NCBI GenBank assembly: GCA_040904625.1
Contig: JBBDTC010000082.1
Coordinates: forward strand, 1-9,232
Reading direction: 5' to 3'
Length of the DNA stretch: 9,232 nucleotides
Origin: JACKNG01 sp040904625
Lineage (GTDB): Bacteria > Pseudomonadota > Gammaproteobacteria > Ga0077536
Both the position numbers and the translations under genes were made by a program. Below, piece by piece: positions 1-5,795 of this stretch. The notes beneath the pieces were generated by a model. That model did not search any database. It was not told where the DNA came from and saw only the letters and a list, made by a program, of their open reading frames with translations. Each line of letters opens with the position of its first letter. The stretch's first letter is position 1.

Positions 1-972
1 AAGGTCGGCCTGTTCGGTGGCGCCGGGGTAGGCAAGACCGTCAACATGATGGAGCTCATCAACAACATCGCGACCCAGCACGCCGGCTTGTCGGTCTTCG
101 CCGGCGTCGGTGAGCGCACCCGTGAGGGCAACGACTTCTACCACGAGATGCAGGAAGCGGGTGTCGTCAACGTCAAGGAATTCGAAAAATCCAAAGTGGC
201 CATGGTTTATGGCCAGATGAATGAACCGCCCGGTAACCGCCTGCGCGTTGCCTTGACCGGCCTGACCATGGCCGAGAAGTTCCGTGACGAAGGCCGCGAC
301 GTGCTGCTGTTCATCGACAACATCTACCGCTTCACCCTGGCCGGCACCGAGGTTTCCGCACTGCTCGGCCGTATGCCGTCGGCGGTGGGCTACCAGCCGA
401 CACTGGCCGAGGAGATGGGGCGTCTGCAGGAACGCATCACGTCGACCAAGACCGGCTCGATTACCTCGATTCAGGCAGTCTACGTACCGGCCGACGACCT
501 GACTGACCCGTCACCGGCGACGACATTCGCCCATCTCGATGCTACGGTCGTGCTGTCACGGCAAATCGCCGAGCTTGGCATCTACCCGGCCGTCGACCCG
601 CTCGATTCCACCAGCCGCCAGCTCGATCCGCTGGTTGTCGGGCAGGATCATTACGATACGGCGCGGGCGGTGCAGAACACGCTGCAGCGCTACAAGGAAT
701 TGCGCGACATCATCGCGATTCTGGGCATGGACGAATTGTCCGAGCAGGACAAGCTCGCGGTCGCCCGCGCACGCAAAATCCAGCGCTTTCTGTCCCAGCC
801 GTTTTCGGTCGCCGAGGTATTTACTGGAACACCGGGCCAGTACGTCTCGCTCAAGGATACGATCGCGGGCTTCAAGGCCATTGTCGCCGGTGAGTGCGAC
901 CACCTGCCAGAGCAGGCATTCTATATGGTCGGCTCGATCGGCGAGGCCGAGGAAAAGGCCAAGACCATCTAA
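1..972 (+). CDS. atpD: F1F0 ATP synthase subunit beta, 3' part (5' end outside window)
   Basis: Catalytic beta subunit of the F1 sector of ATP synthase, a peripheral complex on the cytoplasmic face of the inner membrane that makes ATP from ADP and phosphate. The frame is open from base 1, and the first 13 codons hold the Walker A motif GGAGVGKT (residues 6-13 of the fragment). The motif GERTREGNDF follows, with the catalytic Glu at fragment residue 38, then the Walker B region VLLFIDNIYRFT and the very conserved stretches GRMPSAVGYQPTLA and VYVPADDLTDPSPATTFAHLD. The 323 residues present match the C-terminal 70% of the usual ~460-residue protein, so about 140 N-terminal residues lie upstream of the window. 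An internal ATG at 46 opens a shorter frame but falls inside the conserved nucleotide-binding domain and is not the start. The stop is 23 bp before atpC, as expected for the end of an atp operon. Nothing looks broken. Confidence 0.98.
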   Translation, partial: KVGLFGGAGVGKTVNMMELINNIATQHAGLSVFAGVGERTREGNDFYHEMQEAGVVNVKEFEKSKVAMVYGQMNEPPGNRLRVALTGLTMAEKFRDEGRDVLLFIDNIYRFTLAGTEVSALLGRMPSAVGYQPTLAEEMGRLQERITSTKTGSITSIQAVYVPADDLTDPSPATTFAHLDATVVLSRQIAELGIYPAVDPLDSTSRQLDPLVVGQDHYDTARAVQNTLQRYKELRDIIAILGMDELSEQDKLAVARARKIQRFLSQPFSVAEVFTGTPGQYVSLKDTIAGFKAIVAGECDHLPEQAFYMVGSIGEAEEKAKTI

Positions 973-995
973 GTTCGTAAGCAGGTATCGGAAAC

Positions 996-1421
996 ATGGC
1001 CATGACAGTCCACGTCGACATCGTGAGTGCCGAGAGCGAGATTTTCTCGGGGCTGGCTGAGATGATTTTTGCGCCGGCGGTGCTCGGCGAAGTTGGCATC
1101 GCCCCCGGTCATGCGCCGCTGTTGACTCGGCTCGGTCCGGGGGAAGTACGCCTCAAGCTGGGCGGGAACAAGGAACAGGCGTTTTACGTCTCGGGTGGTG
1201 TCCTTGAAGTACAACCGCGCGTCGTGACCATCCTGTCGGACACGGCCGAACGAGCCGAGGATCTCGATGAAGCCGCCGCGTTGAAATCCAAGGAAGCGGC
1301 CGAACGGCAGTTGGCCGAAGGTCACGCCAAGGTGGATTACGCACGCGCACTGGCGGAGCTTGCCGAAGCAGCCGCCCAGTTGCAGACGATTCAACGTATG
1401 CGCCGACGCTCCGGACGCTGA
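996..1421 (+). CDS. atpC: F1F0 ATP synthase subunit epsilon
   Basis: Epsilon subunit of the F1 central stalk, which couples rotation to catalysis and can inhibit ATP hydrolysis. The 141-residue length is normal. The N-terminal beta-sandwich domain is recognisable from MAMTVHVDIVSAESEIFSG at the start, GEVGIAPGHAPLLTRLGPGEV (about residues 31-51) and FYVSGGVLEVQP (63-74). The C-terminal alpha-helical hairpin follows, rich in Ala, Glu and Lys (about 88-138). The ATG at 996 is preferred over the ATG two codons later because the MAMT opening is common in gammaproteobacterial AtpC. The ribosome-binding site is weak (a CAGG about 12 bases upstream), so translation may partly depend on coupling to atpD. 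It is the last gene of the atp operon, and a stem-loop terminator follows 21 bases after the stop codon. Confidence 0.97.
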   Translation: MAMTVHVDIVSAESEIFSGLAEMIFAPAVLGEVGIAPGHAPLLTRLGPGEVRLKLGGNKEQAFYVSGGVLEVQPRVVTILSDTAERAEDLDEAAALKSKEAAERQLAEGHAKVDYARALAELAEAAAQLQTIQRMRRRSGR

Positions 1422-1442
1422 AATTCGACTCAGGCCGATCTG

Positions 1443-1473
1443 ATCGCCGGCCGCGTGCCGGCGATGTCGTTTT
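1443..1473 (+). terminator. Probable Rho-independent terminator of the atp operon
   Basis: A perfect 9-bp stem, ATCGCCGGC (1443-1451) paired with GCCGGCGAT (1457-1465), closes a 5-base loop CGCGT and is followed by GTCGTTTT. The stem is strong but the T run is short and interrupted, so termination could be partial. The position, just after atpC and before a separate glmU promoter candidate, fits the end of the atp operon. Confidence 0.7.
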
Positions 1474-1521
1474 GGTGGGTGTATTTCAGCGGCTTGCGGG
1501 ACTCAGGCGCGGCTGCTGCGA

Positions 1522-1550
1522 TTGTTCCGTTGTCGGGCCGGTTCTATGAT
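1522..1550 (+). promoter_or_regulatory. Candidate sigma-70 promoter for glmU
   Basis: A good -10 hexamer TATGAT (1545-1550) lies exactly 17 bp downstream of a weak -35 TTGTTC (1522-1527). This would place transcription start near 1557, giving a leader of about 25 bases before the glmU ATG at 1584. It sits just after the atpC terminator, where an independent promoter is expected. Only three of six -35 bases match consensus. Confidence 0.5.
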
Positions 1551-1583
1551 ACGGGGCAAGCTTCACCCACTTCCAGGTAATTC

Positions 1584-2948
1584 ATGTCCGTAACCGTCAT
1601 CGTGCTTGCCGCCGGGCAAGGCAAGCGCATGCATTCCGAATTGCCCAAGGTACTGCATCGCGTCGCCGGCAAGTCGATGATCGAGCATGTGCTCGATACC
1701 GCGGCCCAATTCTCGGACCAGGTTCCGGTCGTGGTACATGGGCACGGCGGGGAGCGACTCATTGCGAGCCTGGATCAGCGGCGTATCGAATGGGTCGAGC
1801 AGAGTGCGCAGTTGGGCACCGGCCATGCCGTCGCCCAAACCCTTTCGCGGCTCCCGGACCGCGGGATGACGCTGATTCTCTACGGCGACGTGCCCCTTTT
1901 GACCGCGGCTTCTCTCGAGTCCTTGTTGGCGGCAGCACGGGATGGAATCGCCGTACTCACGGCTGATCTCGCCGACCCTGCGGGTTACGGGCGCATCGTA
2001 CGTGATGCCGGGCTACGCTTGCTGCGTATCGTCGAGCATAAGGACGCTTCGCCTGAGGAGCTGGCGTTGACCGAAATCAATACCGGCATCATGGCCGTCG
2101 ACGCCAAACTTCTCCACCGTTGGCTGCCTCAACTCGGCAACGATAATGCGCAGGGCGAATACTATCTCACGGACTGTGTCGCGATGGCCGTCGCGGAAGG
2201 GCGAGAGGTCGGCAGCGCGAAACTCGTCGATGCTGCCGAAGCTTTGGGCGTCAACAATCGGCGTCAGCTGGCCGAAGTCGAGCGCTTCTACCAGGCCCGC
2301 GAAGCCGGCCGCTTGCTCGATGAGGGGGTGACCCTGCGCGATCCAGCGCGCGTCGATATCCGGGGTACGCTCACCTGTGGCCGCGATGTCATCATCGATG
2401 TGAATGTGGTTTTCGAGGGGACGGTAAGCCTGGGCAACAACGTTCGGGTCGGTGCCAACAACGTCATAGTGGACAGTCGCATCGGGGACAATGTCGAGAT
2501 CTTGCCGAATTGCGTCATCGAGTCCGCCGCTGTCGGCGACAATGCCCGGATCGGCCCGTTTTCGCGCCTGCGCCCGGCAACTCATCTCGGCCAGGATGTC
2601 CACATCGGTAATTTTGTCGAGATCAAGAAATCCGATATCGGCACCGGCAGCAAGGTCAATCACCTGAGCTATGTCGGTGACGCGGAGATTGGCGAGCGAG
2701 TCAATGTCGGAGCGGGGACGATTACCTGTAATTACGATGGCGCTTTCAAACACAAGACGATCCTCGAGGATGACGTATTCGTCGGATCCGATACGCAGCT
2801 CGTGGCACCGGTTCGAGTCGGGCGGGGCGTGACGATCGCCGCTGGTACGACGGTTACCGACGATGTCGAGGCCGAACAGCTGGTCATCAGCCGGGTACGG
2901 CAAAAGGCAATCTCGGGTTGGCAGCGACCGCGCAAGAACAAGAAGTAA
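1584..2948 (+). CDS. glmU: Bifunctional UDP-N-acetylglucosamine pyrophosphorylase / glucosamine-1-phosphate N-acetyltransferase
   Basis: Cytoplasmic enzyme for the last two steps to UDP-GlcNAc, the precursor of peptidoglycan and LPS: it acetylates glucosamine-1-phosphate with acetyl-CoA, then couples the product to UTP. The 454 residues match the usual ~456. The N-terminal pyrophosphorylase domain opens with the nucleotide-binding signature LAAGQGKRMHSELPKVLH (residues 8-25). The metal-binding Asp102 (in YGDVPLL) and Asn224 (in LGVNNR) correspond to E. coli Asp105 and Asn227. From about residue 250 a left-handed beta-helix of hexapeptide repeats carries the acetyltransferase site, with RLRP, GNFVEIKKS and the catalytic-type His360 in NHLSYVGDAEIG, then NVGAGTITCNYDG. 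The C-terminus is basic (RPRKNKK), as usual. An AGGT 5 bases before the ATG can serve as ribosome-binding site. The atpC-glmU neighbourhood is common in gammaproteobacteria; glmS, the usual next gene in E. coli, is absent here. Confidence 0.98.
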   Translation: MSVTVIVLAAGQGKRMHSELPKVLHRVAGKSMIEHVLDTAAQFSDQVPVVVHGHGGERLIASLDQRRIEWVEQSAQLGTGHAVAQTLSRLPDRGMTLILYGDVPLLTAASLESLLAAARDGIAVLTADLADPAGYGRIVRDAGLRLLRIVEHKDASPEELALTEINTGIMAVDAKLLHRWLPQLGNDNAQGEYYLTDCVAMAVAEGREVGSAKLVDAAEALGVNNRRQLAEVERFYQAREAGRLLDEGVTLRDPARVDIRGTLTCGRDVIIDVNVVFEGTVSLGNNVRVGANNVIVDSRIGDNVEILPNCVIESAAVGDNARIGPFSRLRPATHLGQDVHIGNFVEIKKSDIGTGSKVNHLSYVGDAEIGERVNVGAGTITCNYDGAFKHKTILEDDVFVGSDTQLVAPVRVGRGVTIAAGTTVTDDVEAEQLVISRVRQKAISGWQRPRKNKK

Positions 2949-2985
2949 CCGGTACCGAATCCTCTCCCCCTTGTTCCATCCTTAA

Positions 2986-3128
2986 GGAATCTCTGCAAAA
3001 GTGAGCGAGCATGCCTGGGGGCAAGGCGCGCGGGCTTCGAGGAGCGCAGTTTATGCGGAATAAATGAGCACCGCAGAAGACCGCGCAACACAGCCAACGG
3101 GCGGCGCAGCCACTTTTGCAGAGATTCC
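2986..3128. mobile_element. MITE-like element with perfect 18-bp terminal inverted repeats
   Basis: The sequence GGAATCTCTGCAAAAGTG at 2986-3003 recurs as its exact reverse complement at 3111-3128, bounding a 143-bp segment between glmU and rraA. The flanking tetranucleotides are TTAA (2982-2985) and CTAA (3129-3132), a 3-of-4 match to a 4-bp target duplication of the YTAR type made by IS5-group transposases. The 107-bp interior has no transposase or other convincing ORF and contains a small inverted repeat, TTTAT-GCGGA-ATAAA, near the middle. It is therefore best described as a non-autonomous miniature inverted-repeat element that would need a transposase from elsewhere. The family assignment rests on the target-site pattern only. 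Confidence 0.75.
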
Positions 3129-3152
3129 CTAATCAAACCGCAGGACATATCG

Positions 3153-3629
3153 ATGGTTGCTACCGCAGACTTGTACGACGCCCACGGTGAGGCGCTGCGT
3201 GTTCTCGCGCCTTTGTTCCGTGATTTTGGCGGCATCAAGGTCTTCTCGGGGCCAGTGGCGACGCTCAAAGTTCATGAAGACAACAGTCTCGTCCGCAGTA
3301 CGCTCGAAGAACCTGGTTCGGGACGAGTGCTGGTGGTCGACGGCGGCGGCTCGCTGCGCTGTGCGCTGGTCGGCGACAATCTCGCGAAACTCGGCCATGA
3401 CAACGGCTGGGTTGGGATCATCGTCTATGGTTGCATTCGTGATGCGGGGCCGATCGCCGACATCCCGATTGGCGTCAAGGCCTTGACGACGAATCCGCGC
3501 AAGAGCGTCAAGAAAGGCGAAGGCGAGCGCGATGTGATGCTGCGTTTTGCCGAAGTCATCATCGCGCCCGGCGATTATGTCTACGCCGACGAGGATGGCG
3601 TCGTCGTGGCTGAGTCCCAGCTCGACTGA
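3153..3629 (+). CDS. rraA: RraA family protein (ribonuclease E activity regulator RraA / HMG aldolase-like fold)
   Basis: In E. coli, RraA binds RNase E and the degradosome helicases and dampens mRNA decay. The same fold includes metal-dependent 4-hydroxy-4-methyl-2-oxoglutarate aldolases, and close relatives are often annotated as both. The 158 residues are a typical length. Diagnostic segments are DLYDAHGEALRVLAPLFRDFGG (6-27), HEDNSLVR (41-48), VLVVDGGGSLRCALVGDNLA (59-78) and GIIVYGCIRDAGPI (88-101). Arg96-Asp97 in GCIRD and Gly74-Asp75 in GDNLA sit where the aldolases have their substrate and metal residues, so an aldolase activity is possible. The start is supported by AGGA (3142-3145), 7 bases before the ATG. 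The MITE-like element ends only 24 bases upstream of the start codon. Transcription probably continues into the hydrolase gene 30 bp downstream. Sequence alone does not separate an RNase E regulator from an aldolase. Confidence 0.9.
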   Translation: MVATADLYDAHGEALRVLAPLFRDFGGIKVFSGPVATLKVHEDNSLVRSTLEEPGSGRVLVVDGGGSLRCALVGDNLAKLGHDNGWVGIIVYGCIRDAGPIADIPIGVKALTTNPRKSVKKGEGERDVMLRFAEVIIAPGDYVYADEDGVVVAESQLD

Positions 3630-3659
3630 GCCTGCTGAACGAGGGGCTGGCGCTCGACC

Positions 3660-4490
3660 ATGAATACGTTCGCCGTAGCCTGCGTGCAGAATTGTGCTGG
3701 AGACGATCTCAGCGCCAACCTCGTGCACGTCGAAGCGCAAATTCGCCGCGCTCGTGAGGGCGGCGCGGACCTCATCTGTCTGCCCGAATTCTATTGTTTG
3801 CTTGAATCCCAGGACCGCTCCTACTACGAGAACGGTTACACGGAATCGAGCCATCCCGCACTGGCTCAGGCGCGCACCCTCGCTGCTGAACTCGGCTGCT
3901 GGTTGCTGCTCGGATCGATGCCCGTACGGCATCCGTCGGGCCGTGTCGTCAATCGCGCTTATGTCATTGATTCCGCCGGCGAGACCGTCGCCGCCTATGA
4001 CAAGATCCATCTTTTCGATGTCGCCATCCGTGATGGGCAGCAATACCGTGAATCGAGCAATGTCGTCGCTGGCGAGCAAGCGGTGATCGCGGCCCTGCCC
4101 TGGGGCAAGCTCGGTCTGTCCATCTGTTATGACGTGCGGTTCCCCCAGCTCTATCGCTGCCTGGCCCAGGCCGGCGCACAATTTCTGGCCATTCCGGCGG
4201 CGTTCACCGCCAAGACCGGAGCCGCACATTGGCATACGTTGGTGCGCGCGCGCGCGATCGAGACCGGTTGCTATGTTTTTGCACCCGGACAATGCGGCGT
4301 GCGCTCGTGGGGACGTCGGACTTACGGCCATTCGCTGATCGTCGATCCCTGGGGCGAAGTACTGGCCGATGGCGGAGCGGAGGAGGGCATCATCAGCGCC
4401 GTGATCGACCCCGCCCGCGTCGACGAGGTGCGCACCATGATTCCGTCGCTGGGTCATGACCGCGATTACCGGCCTCCGACGGGCTCCTGA
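3660..4490 (+). CDS. Carbon-nitrogen hydrolase of the nitrilase superfamily, Nit1/omega-amidase-like
   Basis: A cytoplasmic amidase of the nitrilase superfamily that hydrolyses C-N bonds in small amides through a Glu-Lys-Cys catalytic triad. All three residues are visible: Glu43 in ICLPEFYC, Lys115 in YDKIHLFD and Cys156 in LSICYDVRFPQLYR. The 276-residue length is a single nitrilase domain with no fused partner and no signal peptide. The YDKIHLFDV and SICYDVRFP context is closest to the Nit1/Nit2 branch, whose known members repair metabolites (deaminated glutathione amidase, omega-amidase); the substrate here is inferred, not shown. The ATG at 3660 places the first beta strand (FAVACVQ) at the N-terminus, as in the family. 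Its ribosome-binding site, GAGGGG at 3641-3646, is a little far away (13 bases). It lies 30 bp after rraA and is probably cotranscribed with it. A (CG)n run at about 4244-4256 encodes VRARAI within the domain. Confidence 0.92.
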   Translation: MNTFAVACVQNCAGDDLSANLVHVEAQIRRAREGGADLICLPEFYCLLESQDRSYYENGYTESSHPALAQARTLAAELGCWLLLGSMPVRHPSGRVVNRAYVIDSAGETVAAYDKIHLFDVAIRDGQQYRESSNVVAGEQAVIAALPWGKLGLSICYDVRFPQLYRCLAQAGAQFLAIPAAFTAKTGAAHWHTLVRARAIETGCYVFAPGQCGVRSWGRRTYGHSLIVDPWGEVLADGGAEEGIISAVIDPARVDEVRTMIPSLGHDRDYRPPTGS

Positions 4491-4831
4491 GCGCAGGCCC
4501 GACGCACGCGCTGGTTCAGTGGACATTAAGTCTCTCTCGCGTAGCATTCCCAATAGGACAGATGACCAACAAGACGCGAACGGCCGGGGGGGAAGCGGAC
4601 GTACGCGCGCCTGTCCTCAACCCGGTTTCTGGTGATCTGATGCAACGGTGTGATGTTTCGATGGTGTGTCGTTGGCGCAGGAAAGCCGCTTCGAAGTGCT
4701 CGCGTGTGCAGGCGCCGAGCCCGGCACTGAACCTGTCTCGCCCAAGAGTGACACACGAAATCGCGGATCAGCGACCTGCCGCGAAGCCTTCCCGTCCAGC
4801 TGTGCCCGTCGATCGTGTATCGTTGCGGAAC
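4491..4831 (+). other. 341-bp non-coding interval, probable upstream region of the PepSY/phoP/phoQ operon
   Basis: No convincing gene is present. The frame of the PepSY-like gene stays open upstream to an ATG at 4562, preceded by AGGA (4555-4558), which would add 90 residues. That extension has no recognisable domain, is rich in Arg, Pro and Ser, and would bury a perfect signal peptide, so I treat it as untranslated leader. Visible features are a candidate promoter at 4520-4547, a run of seven G at 4586-4592, and a 7-bp inverted repeat, AGGACAG (4555-4561) with CTGTCCT (4611-4617), that would cover the AGGA. I see no tandem PhoP-box repeat of the enteric type. Confidence 0.5.
4520..4547 (+). 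promoter_or_regulatory. Weak candidate promoter upstream of the PepSY/phoP/phoQ operon
   Basis: TGGACA (4520-4525) matches the -35 consensus at five of six bases. TAGCAT (4542-4547) matches the -10 consensus at four of six, with 16 bp between them. It would give a leader of nearly 280 bases before the PepSY-like gene, which is long. A promoter closer to 4832 cannot be excluded, but I do not see one. Confidence 0.25.
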
Positions 4832-5074
4832 ATGCTTCGATTGCTGTGTGTGAGCATCGCATTGAGCTGCTGGCTGACCTCAACCGCACTGGCTGCGTCT
4901 GATGCCGGTAGTGCAGCACGCCAGGCGGCACAGATGACGGGTGGGCGAGTGCTCGACGTGCAGACCGGCAACGCCGGCGAACGGATGATCTTTCTCGTAC
5001 GCGTGCTACTGCCGGATGGGCGGGTGAAAATCGTGCGCATCGATGGCCCTGCGCGCCGCCAAGGTAGTCCTTGA
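4832..5074 (+). CDS. Small secreted PepSY-domain-like protein next to a two-component system
   Basis: An 80-residue protein with a clear Sec signal peptide: a short N-terminus (MLRLL), a hydrophobic core (about residues 4-18) and the cleavage motif ALA before Ala22 (STALA-ASD). The mature part, about 59 residues, looks like one PepSY-like unit: an Ala-rich helix (AARQAAQMTGG), then strands RVLDVQTG, MIFLVRVLLPDGRVKIVRID, ending in a basic tail. PepSY domains are found in propeptides of secreted proteases and as small periplasmic proteins encoded with PhoPQ-type systems, where a modulating role is suspected. The ATG at 4832 is chosen because it starts the signal peptide; GCGGA (4825-4829) is only a weak ribosome-binding site. 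The stop overlaps the next start as TGATG (one shared base), so it is translationally coupled to the response regulator. A periplasmic modulator of the downstream kinase is my inference. Confidence 0.75.
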   Translation: MLRLLCVSIALSCWLTSTALAASDAGSAARQAAQMTGGRVLDVQTGNAGERMIFLVRVLLPDGRVKIVRIDGPARRQGSP

Positions 5075-5763
5075 TGCGCGTTCTGGTGATCGAAGACGAG
5101 GCGGCGCTGCGTGCGCAGTTGTGTGAGCGCTTGCGTGCCGCAGGCTACGCGGTCGACGGCGCGGAGACAGGGCAGGAAGGCGAGTTCATCGGCCTGGAGT
5201 ACCCGATAGATGCCGCCATCGTCGATCTCGGCCTGCCGGACAAGCCCGGCACGGCCATCATCCAAAGCTGGCGGGAAAGCGGCAAAGCGTTCCCCGTGCT
5301 CATCTTGACCGCGCGCGGACGCTGGGAAGACAAGGTTGCGGGCCTCGAGATAGGCGCCGACGACTACCTCGTCAAACCTTTTCACAGTGAGGAGCTGCTG
5401 GCCCGCCTGCGTGCTCTGCTGCGTCGAGCAGCCGGGTTCAGCCAGTCGCGTATCCAATGCGGTCCGATTCTCCTCGATCTCGGGGCCAAACGCGTCAGCG
5501 TAAGCGAGCGCGATCTCGAGTTGACCGCGCTCGAATTCAAGGTCCTCGAGTTTCTCATGTTGCGCGCCGGCAACGTCATTTCGAAATCCGAGCTCGCTGA
5601 GCATGTCTACGAAGAGGATGCCGAGCGTGACAGCAACGTACTCGAGGTCATTGTCGGGCGCCTGCGCAAGAAGCTCGATCCGGAGCGCGATCTGCATCCG
5701 ATCGAAACCATCCGAGGCCAGGGCTATCGTTTGCGTCTGGCGCGTTCGACGCAGGATGCCTGA
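5074..5763 (+). CDS. phoP: PhoP-like response regulator, OmpR/PhoB family
   Basis: Cytoplasmic transcription factor of a two-component system. The N-terminal receiver domain (about residues 1-115) has the acidic pocket Glu7/Asp8 in VIEDE, the phosphoacceptor Asp51 in AIVDLGLPDKPG, Thr79 in LILTARG and Lys101 in DDYLVKPFH. The C-terminal winged-helix DNA-binding domain (about 130-223) has LTALEFKVLEFLMLRAGNVISKSEL, the recognition-helix region DSNVLEVIVGRLRKKL and the wing IETIRGQGYRL. At 229 residues it is full length. GRWEDKVAGLEIGADDYLVKPF is typical of PhoP-branch regulators. ATG 5074 is preferred over TTG 5071 because AAGG (5061-5064) lies 9 bases upstream and it makes a TGATG overlap with the PepSY-like gene. 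The kinase gene follows after 32 bp. The PhoP name rests on receiver sequence and partner type; another paralogue of the same subfamily is possible. Confidence 0.9.
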   Translation: MRVLVIEDEAALRAQLCERLRAAGYAVDGAETGQEGEFIGLEYPIDAAIVDLGLPDKPGTAIIQSWRESGKAFPVLILTARGRWEDKVAGLEIGADDYLVKPFHSEELLARLRALLRRAAGFSQSRIQCGPILLDLGAKRVSVSERDLELTALEFKVLEFLMLRAGNVISKSELAEHVYEEDAERDSNVLEVIVGRLRKKLDPERDLHPIETIRGQGYRLRLARSTQDA

Positions 5764-5795
5764 GCCGCCTGCGAACCACGTACGGTAGCCACGAC

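Noticed and set aside
2013..2903. 296-codon minus-strand frame inside glmU
   Set aside because: Antisense shadow of the GlmU beta-helix repeats; no domain or ribosome-binding site.
2949..2985. Possible glmU terminator around the CGGTACCG palindrome
   Set aside because: The palindrome leaves no usable loop and no T run follows; what follows is a C-rich stretch.
4244..4256. (CG)n dinucleotide run that might act as a slippage or phase-variation site
   Set aside because: It encodes VRARAI in a normally conserved part of the hydrolase, is short, and arises naturally from Arg/Ala codons at high GC.
3129..4553. 474-codon open frame on the minus strand covering rraA and the nitrilase-like gene
   Set aside because: It is the exact antisense of two well-conserved genes, shows no recognisable domain, and long antisense frames are common in GC-rich DNA.
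4620..4645. GGTTTC at 4622 considered as half of a PhoP box
   Set aside because: The second half-site at the required 5-base spacing is not present, so the tandem repeat is not satisfied.
4768..5697. 309-codon minus-strand frame across the PepSY-like gene and phoP
   Set aside because: Antisense to a canonical response regulator with all catalytic residues intact; no recognisable protein content.
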